Below are positions 33,876 through 42,264 of a stretch of 64,000 bases of DNA, one piece after another. Every line of letters begins with the position of its first letter. The stretch's first letter is position 1. A program made the position numbers and the translations under genes. The notes below the pieces were generated by a model. The model did not search any database and was not told the origin of the DNA. It saw only the letters and a list, made by a program, of their open reading frames with translations. Source of the stretch: Marinimicrobium hydrolyticum (lineage in GTDB: Bacteria > Pseudomonadota > Gammaproteobacteria > Pseudomonadales > Cellvibrionaceae); contig NZ_JAVDDU010000012.1 in assembly GCF_030848505.1 (NCBI RefSeq), positions 1 to 64,000 of the forward strand, in the 5' to 3' direction.

Positions 33876-34080
33876 GGACGTGCAGGGTGAGTGTTCAGCA
33901 AGCCTCAAAAGAGGGGTGAGGCAAGCGTGGTATGCAAAGCTTTGCTTTGCGCGCAGCCGAACGACCCCAATCTGTGATTGGGGGCAGGGCCGCTCGCGGT
34001 TTTGAGGCAGTCCCCACGGATGGGTTCACGACGTTTGCTGAACACTCACCCTGCACGGCCCGATGACTTGCTTACGAAGC
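33876..34080 (+). repeat. Hairpin repeat R4 upstream of purD
   Basis: Arms of 21 bases (33881-33901 and 34035-34055) match perfectly and nearly equal those of R3. The outer flank to 34080 matches R1 and R3. The interior differs: it carries an extra GC-rich segment with its own hairpin (CCCCAATC/GATTGGGG, about 33965-33983). On the plus strand it also has CCC/GGG with loop ACGGAT (34013-34024). The remaining sequence from 33672 to 33875 and 34081 to 34194 holds no supportable gene; the purD promoter is probably in the latter. Confidence 0.85.
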
Positions 34081-34194
34081 ACTCGCGGGAAGAATCATTT
34101 GAGCAGGAGTCCCCCAGCTCGTGATCCCGCAAAAGGGGATCTACCTTTTGCCAGAGAATAACCAAATTTCTAAGTAACTTAGGTAACTCAAACA

Positions 34195-35493
34195 ATGAAC
34201 ATACTGATAATCGGTGGCGGCGGGCGCGAACATGCGCTGGCCTGGAAAGCGGCTCAAAGCGCACAGGTGGAAACAGTTTTTGTAGCGCCCGGTAATGCCG
34301 GTACGGCGCTGGAGCCAAAACTTGAAAACGTCGACATCGACAGCATGGACTTTGCTGCTCTGGCGGAGTTTGCCAAAAACAACAACGTCGGCCTGACCAT
34401 CGTCGGACCGGAAGCACCGCTGGTAGAAGGTGTAGTGGATTACTTCCAGGAACGCCAACTGCCCTGCTTCGGCCCCACCAAAGGCGCCGCGCAACTGGAA
34501 GGCTCCAAAGCCTTTACCAAAGATTTTCTCGCCCGCCACAACATTCCCAGTGCGGACTACCAGAATTTTACCGAAGTGGAACCTGCCCTCGCCTACCTGC
34601 GTGAAAAAGGCGCGCCCATTGTCGTTAAGGCCGATGGCCTTGCGGCAGGTAAAGGTGTGATCGTAGCGGAAACTCTGCAACAAGCCGAAGACGCCGTGCG
34701 CGACATGCTCTCCGGCAACGCCTTCGGCGATGCCGGTTGCCGCGTCGTCATTGAAGAATTCCTCACCGGCGAAGAAGCCAGCTTTATTGTCATGGTGGAT
34801 GGCAAAAACGTATTGCCCATGGCCACCAGTCAGGATCACAAGCGCGCCGGCAACGGCGACACCGGCCCCAACACCGGCGGTATGGGTGCTTACTCACCTG
34901 CGCCCGTGGTTACCGCGGAAGTGCATCAGCGCATCATGAATGAAGTGATTCTCCCCACCGTGGAAGGCATGGCAGCGGAAGGCAATACCTATACCGGCTT
35001 TTTGTACGCCGGCCTGATGATCGACGCCAGCGGCACGCCCAAGGTGATTGAATACAACTGTCGTTTTGGCGACCCAGAGACGCAACCCATTATGCTGCGC
35101 CTGCAGTCCGATTTGGTGGGTCTGTGCCAAGCCGCGCTGGATGGCAAGCTTGATACCGCCAGCGCCGATTGGGATGAGCGTGCGGCAGTGGGTGTTGTAC
35201 TTGCGGCAGGTGGTTACCCCGGCAGCTACAACAAGGGCGATGTGATTAGTGGCTTGCCTACGGAAGAAACGCCGGGAGAGCGCGTGTTCCATGCCGGTAC
35301 GAAAATGTCGGATGGCAAAGTAGTTACCAATGGCGGACGTGTGCTGTGCGCTACCGCTGTGGGCACAACCGTGAGCGAAGCTCAACAGCGCGCTTATGAG
35401 TTGGTGAAGAAAATCGACTGGAAAGGTGTTAACTACCGCACCGATATCGCCTACCGCGCCATCGCCCGCGAACAATCCGGCAAGCACGAGTAG
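34195..35493 (+). CDS. purD: Phosphoribosylamine-glycine ligase
   Basis: A 432-residue ATP-grasp enzyme (GAR synthetase) of purine synthesis. The N-terminal Ile-Ile-Gly-Gly-Gly-Gly-Arg-Glu-His-Ala-Leu-Ala and the central signature Arg-Phe-Gly-Asp-Pro-Glu-Thr-Gln are present, with Gly-Leu-Ala-Ala-Gly-Lys-Gly-Val in the ATP lid. Normal length. It lies downstream of purH in the same direction but is separated from it by repeats. Confidence 0.97.
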   Translation: MNILIIGGGGREHALAWKAAQSAQVETVFVAPGNAGTALEPKLENVDIDSMDFAALAEFAKNNNVGLTIVGPEAPLVEGVVDYFQERQLPCFGPTKGAAQLEGSKAFTKDFLARHNIPSADYQNFTEVEPALAYLREKGAPIVVKADGLAAGKGVIVAETLQQAEDAVRDMLSGNAFGDAGCRVVIEEFLTGEEASFIVMVDGKNVLPMATSQDHKRAGNGDTGPNTGGMGAYSPAPVVTAEVHQRIMNEVILPTVEGMAAEGNTYTGFLYAGLMIDASGTPKVIEYNCRFGDPETQPIMLRLQSDLVGLCQAALDGKLDTASADWDERAAVGVVLAAGGYPGSYNKGDVISGLPTEETPGERVFHAGTKMSDGKVVTNGGRVLCATAVGTTVSEAQQRAYELVKKIDWKGVNYRTDIAYRAIAREQSGKHE

Positions 35494-35500
35494 CCAGTAG

Positions 35501-35529
35501 GACTGAGGGTGTATCCATCACCCTCAGTC
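35501..35529. terminator. Hairpin after purD
   Basis: Perfect 11-bp stem (GACTGAGGGTG/CACCCTCAGTC) with a seven-base loop just after the purD stop. The T-run is poor, so this is a weak terminator or a 3' stabiliser between convergent genes. Confidence 0.6.
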
Positions 35530-35570
35530 TATTCGCCGCCGCCTTTCCTTTGCCTCCTACCGCGGCAGGA

Positions 35571-36143
35571 TTACGCAGGCGCGCCCTGCTTTTTCCATTT
35601 AATATTACAACCCAAGCTCGGCTTTTGTTTCTCGGGTGGCGGTTGCTCGCCCCGGCTCATTTGTTCCGCCGCGGTAATCAAATCCAAGCCACTCACAGGA
35701 ATGCCGTTACCGGGCCGGCTGTCATCCATCTGGCCGCGATAGGCCAACTTCAAATCCTTATCAAAGAGAAAGAAATCCGGAGTGCATGCCGCGTCGAACG
35801 CTTTCGCCACCTCCTGGGTTTCATCGTACAGATAGGGAAATGCCAATTGATGCTTCTGCGCAAACAGCGCCATTTTGTCGGGCGAGTCATCCGGGTAGGC
35901 TTCCACATCGTTGGAGCTAATGGCAATGCATTGAATGCCCATCAGGTTCAGCTCTTGGCACAACTCTTCCAAAAACGGCGCTACGTGCAAGACGAAAGGA
36001 CAGTGATTACAGATAAACATGACCAGCACCCCCTGTTCGCCCGCATACTGATGCAACCGGTGCGGCTCACCCGAGGCATCGGGCAAGGTCACGTCGGGCA
36101 TAGGCGTGCCGAGAGGAAGCATGTTGGATGGAGTGCGGGCCAT
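35571..36143 (-). CDS. Thioredoxin-fold redoxin (AhpC/TSA-like)
   Basis: A 190-residue cytoplasmic protein of the redoxin/AhpC-TSA superfamily, with the Phe-Ile-Cys-Asn-His-Cys-Pro-Phe-Val segment: a Cys-Asn-His-Cys active-site variant typical of a thioredoxin-family group of unknown partner. Later Asp-Phe-Phe-Leu-Phe-Asp-Lys and an ending Cys-Asn-Ile-Lys-Trp are family-like. GGAGAA lies seven bases before the ATG. It probably reduces a peroxide or disulfide, but the substrate is unknown. Confidence 0.85.
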   Translation of the reverse strand: MARTPSNMLPLGTPMPDVTLPDASGEPHRLHQYAGEQGVLVMFICNHCPFVLHVAPFLEELCQELNLMGIQCIAISSNDVEAYPDDSPDKMALFAQKHQLAFPYLYDETQEVAKAFDAACTPDFFLFDKDLKLAYRGQMDDSRPGNGIPVSGLDLITAAEQMSRGEQPPPEKQKPSLGCNIKWKKQGAPA

Positions 36144-36265
36144 AGAGTTTTCTCCTTAACAACCTTTTCGGATCGAGTTCCCAGTGTAACACTCGGGTGA
36201 TTTTACTTCCTGATAGGACTTGAGGATTGCCAACTGGTTCTGTGCAAGCGCCCGATTCTGGCACC

Positions 36266-37765
36266 TCAATCAGTTTTGCGGCGCCCACTGATGAGTCGGC
36301 CGGTATTGACCAATTGCCGCCAGACCAATCCCCAGTTCTCCGCCCGCTGGCGGGCGGGTAGCAGGCGCAGGAACCGCGCGCGCCGCGCTTCGTCCTCGCA
36401 GCCTATAATGGCCGCCCAAAGCCCATCGTCCACATTGTAATGGCGGCCTTCCGCCAAGCACACCGGCACCAGCTCCCGGGTGGCCAGTCCAAAGTCGCTG
36501 GCTATCACCTCCATGGCGGACTTAATGGTGCGCGCTTTAGGGCTGTTGGGCTGATTGAGGTCATAGGGTGGAGCCCACTCCCGGACTGGCGACAATTGGT
36601 CGATGTGGCTGACCGCCACAATCAGAGGCGCCGGGCGACGCCGGGCGGCACCCGCAGTGAGCCAATCGCTGATCCGCTCTAGATACATGCGTTCCACACC
36701 GCGGTCGGGTCGCGGTGCGGCGGTTACCCACAGAATCAAATCGGCACTGGTTACCGCTTCTTTCAGAACGCTGTCGGGCAGATATTCACTATCGATCCCT
36801 GGGGTATCGAATACCAAGGCGCGGGTCTGGCCCTCCCGTTCCAGGCGATAGGCATTAAGCGCGCGGGTACTGTCCGCCAGGGGGTCGGCAATGGCGGTCA
36901 TTTCGCCGAACAAGCCGTTGATCAAACTGGATTTCCCGGAGTTGCTGCGTCCGAGCACGAGGATGCGCAGGCGTTCTGACGCCTCATCGTTTTCAGTACC
37001 TTGGGGACTTGGCTCAGGCTCGCTGAGCAACAAGTGGCCGCTGTAAAGCTCAACGCCGTAGTAACCAATTTTGCGCACGTATTCCTGCAACAACCAGCGC
37101 CGCAAACGCTCCGAGCCGTAGCCAACAATGCGGTTTCCCACACCTCGGCTCAGCTCGCGAAAAATACTGCCGAAGGGATCTACCAGGGCCCGCCCGGCTC
37201 GATAAACCCCTTCCACTCGAGTCGCGTGTTTGGACCAACCACGCATGCGTGCCAAGCTGCCGAGGGTAAGCTGGTGACTGAAAGGCACCTGTTCGCTAAT
37301 GGTCAGGCGCAAATCCCGACTGGCGCGCTCAGTGATCAAAAGCGCGTGAGGAACCGTTAGCTCCAGTAGAGGCCGCTCCCGTCCCGGATGGTAATGGCGC
37401 GCCACTTCGTCCAAGGCCAGGCGCCCCAACTCCAAAAGCCGACTCGCGTCGTCCAGTGCCCAGTCATCTGGGTCTATTCGCTGAGCCAGGGCTTCCACGC
37501 GCTCCCAGGCCCCGGCGCTGCCGGCGGGCCAATCCGGGCTGGCGTTAGTTGCCCCCGCCAGAGATTTTAATGTCCGGCGCGTATCCAGCCAATGCAGAAA
37601 ATAACCCAGCAAGCCAAACCCCAGCAGTGCCGCCAACCAGAATAAGGTCCACTGGTTTTGCCACAGCCACGCCAGGCCCAACACCGGCAGCACCAACAAG
37701 GGCGAGACCGTCAGTATTAGGGCGGCAATACGCAAATAACCAAATCGGCTGAGCAGTAAATTCAT
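36266..37765 (-). CDS. Membrane-anchored GTPase (second of an overlapping pair)
   Basis: A 499-residue protein with two N-terminal transmembrane helices (about 11-35 and 40-60), a helical middle with many basic residues and a G domain from about 265. P-loop Gly-Arg-Ser-Asn-Ser-Gly-Lys-Ser-Ser at 272-280, then Phe-Asp-Thr-Pro-Gly-Ile-Asp (switch II) and Ser-His-Ile-Asp-Gln as a G4 variant. It resembles the Era/YeeP-like GTPases found beside DUF697 proteins. Its ATG overlaps the stop of the upstream GTPase gene (ATGA), so the two are translationally coupled. Role unknown; perhaps envelope stress or division. Confidence 0.8.
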   Translation of the reverse strand: MNLLLSRFGYLRIAALILTVSPLLVLPVLGLAWLWQNQWTLFWLAALLGFGLLGYFLHWLDTRRTLKSLAGATNASPDWPAGSAGAWERVEALAQRIDPDDWALDDASRLLELGRLALDEVARHYHPGRERPLLELTVPHALLITERASRDLRLTISEQVPFSHQLTLGSLARMRGWSKHATRVEGVYRAGRALVDPFGSIFRELSRGVGNRIVGYGSERLRRWLLQEYVRKIGYYGVELYSGHLLLSEPEPSPQGTENDEASERLRILVLGRSNSGKSSLINGLFGEMTAIADPLADSTRALNAYRLEREGQTRALVFDTPGIDSEYLPDSVLKEAVTSADLILWVTAAPRPDRGVERMYLERISDWLTAGAARRRPAPLIVAVSHIDQLSPVREWAPPYDLNQPNSPKARTIKSAMEVIASDFGLATRELVPVCLAEGRHYNVDDGLWAAIIGCEDEARRARFLRLLPARQRAENWGLVWRQLVNTGRLISGRRKTD

Positions 37766-38958
37766 TGCGATTCCTTCTCGGACGGTTTTGCCATAGGCAA
37801 GGCGCCGGCGGAGGACAACTCCCGTTTATAGACGGAGCGCAACGAGGCCCGATCCAACGTAAGCCCCTGCCCCTTCCTCGCCAAGTACTCGCACGCGGTT
37901 TTACCCAAAGCATAGGTTATTGCGGCACTGCCCGAGGCGCTCCACACTGCCCCGACGCTCTGCCCCCATACCGGAATCAGCTTTACCAGCCCACGGCCCG
38001 CCCAGTGGATGCCGTACCCAGCCAGCACGCCCACGCCCAACAGTCCAAAAAATTCCGAACTGTTGCGCCGTGTCCACTCCAGCCGGTAGAGACGGGCCAA
38101 ACGGTGCAGCAACTTTAGTTGCAGTGCCGGCACCAATGCCATGTCCGCCAGAGGTATGGCCCCTAAGCCGGCGGCCGTGGCTGAGTAGCCGAGAATATAA
38201 GGGTGTGCGGCGCGCGCGTACTGATCCCGAATGTGCGGGTCGGCGCGCAAACAAGCTTCCAGAGCCCAACCGGATGCGGTATCGATGGCTTCCCACAGTT
38301 CATCCAGGCCGTAAAACTGGGGCTCAAAACCGTCTTCCGCGAGGGTGAAATCCACCGGCACCCAGAGCACCCGGCCTCGGCCACGCAATTCTCCCAGGCG
38401 TTGTCGCTGCTGAGTGAGCGGGCCCATAAGCGCCCGGGGCAGTATCTGTTCGGCCTCCGTACCAAAGGGATATGGCTGAGGATGTTCGGAACCCGCCGCA
38501 TACAACTCGTGCAGTCCCGTCTGAACCACCACCAAGGGCCAATCGGGATGACGCCGACGCACTTCTCGCAGAACGTCGAACACGGCGTCCTGGTTGGGAT
38601 CGGCGGCCTTAATGACGGCCATCACCAAATGCGCCTGGGATTCACAGTATTGAATATCCTCCGAGGGGTCGTAACTCAACTCCCCCAAACCGCGCGTATC
38701 GAGAAAGCGCACTAAGGGCGCCTCTGGAGGAAAATCGTAGAACTGCGACCGGCGTGTACAGGGCGCAAACCCATTGCCAATCTCAGCTTTGCTGCTACCC
38801 GTTAAAGCGTTAATGGTGGCGGTTTTTCCAGCTTGGGTTTTACCCAATAACCACAACACCGGTGGCGGCTGGCGACGCTGCGCTTCAGCCACGGCTTCAG
38901 CCAGTGCCGCATCATCCACCGGTGACTCGAACCACTTTTTGCGCACTTTGCGCCACAT
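37762..38958 (-). CDS. GTPase with C-terminal DUF697-like membrane region (first of pair)
   Basis: A protein of about 398 residues. The G domain is N-terminal: P-loop Gly-Lys-Thr-Gln-Ala-Gly-Lys-Thr-Ala at 39-47, and Leu-Asp-Thr-Arg-Gly-Leu-Gly in place of the usual DxPG. After about residue 230 the protein becomes helical and hydrophobic, with two or more membrane segments of YcjF/DUF697 type. GGAG eight bases before ATG 38958 selects this start over the frame to 38979. It is coupled to the downstream GTPase by a 4-base overlap; the two probably form a heteromeric membrane GTPase. Confidence 0.8.
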   Translation of the reverse strand: MWRKVRKKWFESPVDDAALAEAVAEAQRRQPPPVLWLLGKTQAGKTATINALTGSSKAEIGNGFAPCTRRSQFYDFPPEAPLVRFLDTRGLGELSYDPSEDIQYCESQAHLVMAVIKAADPNQDAVFDVLREVRRRHPDWPLVVVQTGLHELYAAGSEHPQPYPFGTEAEQILPRALMGPLTQQRQRLGELRGRGRVLWVPVDFTLAEDGFEPQFYGLDELWEAIDTASGWALEACLRADPHIRDQYARAAHPYILGYSATAAGLGAIPLADMALVPALQLKLLHRLARLYRLEWTRRNSSEFFGLLGVGVLAGYGIHWAGRGLVKLIPVWGQSVGAVWSASGSAAITYALGKTACEYLARKGQGLTLDRASLRSVYKRELSSAGALPMAKPSEKESQ

Positions 38959-39169
38959 GCGGATCTCCGTAATAATCATTGCTCATTAGAGTGTAGCGCC
39001 CTCCAGCATGGCGGGCCGTGAAAGTAATGTAAAGCGGGTGGCGCGGCGCTACAGTTCTCTTCATCCGGGCCAGCGGTTTCTATTTTTGGGGCCAAAAGGT
39101 AACATTGACCATATCTTAACAGACGCAGCAGCAGTGCCCGGCGCACGACCAAAGGCATCGAGGACCATG

Positions 39170-40585
39170 ATGAATTTTATCCACGACGATTTTATGCTCG
39201 ACACAGAACAGGCCAAGGCGCTGTACCACGATTACGCCAAGGACCTGCCCATCATCGACTATCACTGCCATCTGCCGCCCGAGCAAGTGGGCGATAATAC
39301 GCAGTTTGAAAATCTCTACCAGGTCTGGTTGGCGGGCGATCACTACAAGTGGCGTGCCATGCGTACCAATGGAGTATCCGAACACTATTGTACCGGCGGT
39401 GCCAGTGACTGGGAAAAATTTAAGAAGTGGGCGGAAACCGTTCCCTACACTTTACGCAATCCTCTTTACCATTGGACTCACCTGGAACTGCGCAAGCCTT
39501 TCGGAATTACCGACCGCTTGTTGAACGGCGACAACGCCAAACGCACGTGGGACGAGTGTAACGAAATGCTGGCCTCGCCGGAATTCAGCGCGCGCGGTCT
39601 GATTGAGCAGGCCAAGGTAAAAGTAGTGTGCACCACCGATGATCCGATTCACGACCTGGCCCATCACCGCAAGGTCGCATCAGACAGCAGCTTTAAATCC
39701 TCCATGCTGCCCACTTGGCGTCCAGACAGAGCTATGGCGGCGGAAGACCCAAAGAGCTACAACGAGTATCTGGATCGCCTGGCGGCCGTGAGCGATATAC
39801 AGATCAGCAGCTTCGACGATTTGCGCTCGGCTCTGCAAAAACGTCACGACTACTTCCACGAGCAAGGCTGTCGGTTGTCCGATCACGGGCTGGAAACCGT
39901 GGTTGCGGCGGAATTTACCGATCAGGAAGTGAAGGACATTTTTTCCAAAGTACGCTCGGGAAAATCACTCGGCTCCGAGGAGCTCGAAAAATTTCAGTCC
40001 GCTATGTTAATAGAATTCGCCGTGCAGGATCACGCCAAGGGCTGGGTTCAGCAATACCACATAGGCCCCATTCGCAACAACAACCCGCGCCTGTTTAGAG
40101 AAGCCGGCCCAGACACGGGCTTCGATTCTATCGGCGATCAGAACTACGCCAAACCGCTGGCGAAATTTTTAGGCCGACTGGACGACCAGAATCAACTGGC
40201 CAAAACCATTCTCTACAACATCAACCCGCGCGACAATGAAATGATCGGCACCATGATCGGCAACTTCCAGGATGGCTCGGTACCGGGCAAAGTGCAGTTC
40301 GGCAGTGGTTGGTGGTTCAACGATCAGATGGACGGCATGACACGTCAAATCGATGCCTTAAGCCAATTGGGTTTGTTGAGCCGCTTCGTGGGCATGCTCA
40401 CCGACAGCCGCAGCTTTTTGAGCTACTCGCGCCATGAGTATTTTCGGCGTTTGCTGTGCCGATTATTGGGCCGGGATATGGTCAACGGTTTTGTACCCGA
40501 TGATTTACAAATGGTGGGCAAACTGGTGAGCGATGTCAGTTACTACAACGCTCGTGATTACTTTCCCTTTAAGGTGCCAGAATAA
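39170..40585 (+). CDS. uxaC: Glucuronate isomerase
   Basis: A 471-residue amidohydrolase-fold enzyme that interconverts uronates and ketouronates (glucuronate/fructuronate, galacturonate/tagaturonate). The metal-binding Asp-Tyr-His-Cys-His-Leu motif lies near residue 28, with Thr-Thr-Asp-Asp-Pro mid-protein and Gly-(Trp)-Trp-Phe-Asn-Asp and Met-Leu-Thr-Asp-Ser-Arg-Ser-Phe near the end. GAGGA five bases upstream favours ATG 39170. No other uronate genes (uxuA, uxuB, kdgK, a transporter) adjoin it, so it is an isolated catabolic gene here, suggesting use of pectin- or alginate-like sugars. Confidence 0.95.
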   Translation: MNFIHDDFMLDTEQAKALYHDYAKDLPIIDYHCHLPPEQVGDNTQFENLYQVWLAGDHYKWRAMRTNGVSEHYCTGGASDWEKFKKWAETVPYTLRNPLYHWTHLELRKPFGITDRLLNGDNAKRTWDECNEMLASPEFSARGLIEQAKVKVVCTTDDPIHDLAHHRKVASDSSFKSSMLPTWRPDRAMAAEDPKSYNEYLDRLAAVSDIQISSFDDLRSALQKRHDYFHEQGCRLSDHGLETVVAAEFTDQEVKDIFSKVRSGKSLGSEELEKFQSAMLIEFAVQDHAKGWVQQYHIGPIRNNNPRLFREAGPDTGFDSIGDQNYAKPLAKFLGRLDDQNQLAKTILYNINPRDNEMIGTMIGNFQDGSVPGKVQFGSGWWFNDQMDGMTRQIDALSQLGLLSRFVGMLTDSRSFLSYSRHEYFRRLLCRLLGRDMVNGFVPDDLQMVGKLVSDVSYYNARDYFPFKVPE

Positions 40586-40625
40586 TTGTTAAAGGCCGCC
40601 ACACTGAGGTGGCGGCCTAACAATT
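40584..40625. terminator. Bidirectional terminator between uxaC and phoU
   Basis: Long inverted repeat: AATTGTTA/AACAATT outer and AGGCCGCCAC/GTGGCGGCCT inner stem. It starts at the uxaC stop and overlaps the phoU stop, serving both convergent transcripts. Confidence 0.8.
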
Positions 40626-41352
40626 ATTGGTCAGACTGATCAGCGTCGATTTGCTCTTGAATCTCGTCATAGCTGTCGTGGCGCACGTCCTCACCTCGCA
40701 CCAGATAAACCACGTACTGAGCTAAGTTACGAGCGTGGTCGCCAATGCGCTCGAGCGCCCGCAAGGACCAGAGTATATTCAGGGCGCGGGAAATTCGCCT
40801 CGGGTCTTCCATCATATAGGTAATCATTTCCCGCACGGCGCTGTTGTATTCCAGATCCACGATTTTGTCGGTTTCCACCACCTTTAAGGCTAGATTCACA
40901 TCCAGGCGGGCAAAAGCGTCCAACGCATCACGCAACATTTCGGAAACCTTGTCACCGATGTGACGCACCTCCACAAAACCGCGTGGCACTTCACCTTCGG
41001 TATTCAACGCTATGGCTTGCCGAGCAATTTTGCTGGCTTCATCGCCGACCCGCTCTAAATCGGTAATCGCCTTGGTGACCGCCACAACCAATCGTAAATC
41101 GCTAGCGGCGGGCTGGCGGCGGGCTAAAATACGAACGCACTCTTCATCGATGGAAACTTCCATGCGGTTCACTTTATCGTCGCCATCCACAACCCGTTGA
41201 GCGCGCTCCACATCGGCCTCGATCAACGCCTGAATGGCATCGTTGACTTGACGCTGTGCCATGCCTCCCATCTCTGCCAGATGGGTTCTGATTTCATCCA
41301 GCTCGACGTTGTACTGCTGGGAAATGTGGTGTTTATGACTGGTAATGTCCAT
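40624..41352 (-). CDS. phoU: Phosphate transport regulator PhoU
   Basis: A 242-residue protein of two PhoU three-helix bundles, each with the metal-binding Glu/Asp-x-x-x-Asp pattern (Arg-Val-Gly-Asp-Glu-Ala near residue 80 and Arg-Ile-Gly-Asp-His-Ala near 190). It damps the PhoR/PstSCAB phosphate signal. GGGGAA lies five bases before the ATG. It is the last gene of pstC-pstA-pstB-phoU. Confidence 0.96.
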   Translation of the reverse strand: MDITSHKHHISQQYNVELDEIRTHLAEMGGMAQRQVNDAIQALIEADVERAQRVVDGDDKVNRMEVSIDEECVRILARRQPAASDLRLVVAVTKAITDLERVGDEASKIARQAIALNTEGEVPRGFVEVRHIGDKVSEMLRDALDAFARLDVNLALKVVETDKIVDLEYNSAVREMITYMMEDPRRISRALNILWSLRALERIGDHARNLAQYVVYLVRGEDVRHDSYDEIQEQIDADQSDQ

Positions 41353-41363
41353 TGCGATTCCCC

Positions 41364-42209
41364 TTAGCCGTAACGGCCAGTAATGTAATCTTCAGTTTGT
41401 TTCTTACTGGGATTGGTGAAGATGGTATCGGTATCGCCATATTCCACCAGATCGCCCATATACATAAAGGCCGTGTAGTCGGAAACCCGTGCCGCCTGCT
41501 GCATGTTGTGGGTCACGATAACAATGGTGTACTTGTCTTTCAGTTCATTGATCAACTCTTCGATCTTTAACGTCGAAATCGGGTCCAGGGCCGAAGCCGG
41601 TTCGTCCAGCAAGATTACTTCCGGCTCGATGGCGATGGCTCGGGCGATAACCAAGCGTTGTTGCTGACCACCTGACAAACTGAACGCGTTCTCCTGCAAG
41701 CGATCTTTAACCTCATCCCACAAGGCCGCCCGCTGCAAAGACGACTCCACCACCTCATCCAAGATACGCCGGGAGTTTACGCCTTGCAGACGCAGACCAA
41801 AGGCCACATTTTCATAAATGCTTTTGGGGAACGGGTTGGGCTTCTGAAATACCATTCCCACCCGCCGACGCAGCTCGGCCACATCCACGGAGTGATGATA
41901 GATATCTTCCCCATCAAGCAGGATCTGGCCTTGCACTCGGCAATTGTCAATCAAGTCGTTCATCCGGTTAATGCATCGCAACAAGGTGGATTTCCCGCAA
42001 CCACTCGGGCCGATAAAGGCCGTCACTCGTTTCTCCGGGATGTCCAAATCAATGCCGTTCAAGGCCCGGTCATTGCCGTAAAACAACTGTAAGTCACGCA
42101 GGCTCAAACTGGTTTTCTCGCCACCCATGGACTGCCCCTGGCGATAAGTATCACGTAAGCGCTTGGTGTCCAGCGCGTGAGTTCTCGGTGTTTCTCTCTG
42201 CTCGCTCAT
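41364..42209 (-). CDS. pstB: Phosphate ABC transporter ATPase PstB
   Basis: A 281-residue ATPase. Walker A [10 protein letters not shown], signature Leu-Ser-Gly-Gly-Gln-Gln-Gln-Arg, Walker B Val-Ile-Leu-Leu-Asp-Glu-Pro, and the PstB-typical Arg-Met-Asn-Asp-Leu and Met-Val-Phe-Gln-Lys-Pro-Asn-Pro-Phe. An N-terminal extension of about 30 residues is usual in gammaproteobacteria. Cytoplasmic face of the Pst complex. Confidence 0.97.
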   Translation of the reverse strand: MSEQRETPRTHALDTKRLRDTYRQGQSMGGEKTSLSLRDLQLFYGNDRALNGIDLDIPEKRVTAFIGPSGCGKSTLLRCINRMNDLIDNCRVQGQILLDGEDIYHHSVDVAELRRRVGMVFQKPNPFPKSIYENVAFGLRLQGVNSRRILDEVVESSLQRAALWDEVKDRLQENAFSLSGGQQQRLVIARAIAIEPEVILLDEPASALDPISTLKIEELINELKDKYTIVIVTHNMQQAARVSDYTAFMYMGDLVEYGDTDTIFTNPSKKQTEDYITGRYG

Positions 42210-42264
42210 TTTTTACCTACCTTAAACAAATTGGGTGTATCAACGTGACCGGTCATGCCCCTCT

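Noticed and set aside
21600-34080. Insertion sequences at the R repeats
   Set aside because: Inverted arms exist but no transposase frame is present in or near any copy; non-autonomous elements remain possible.
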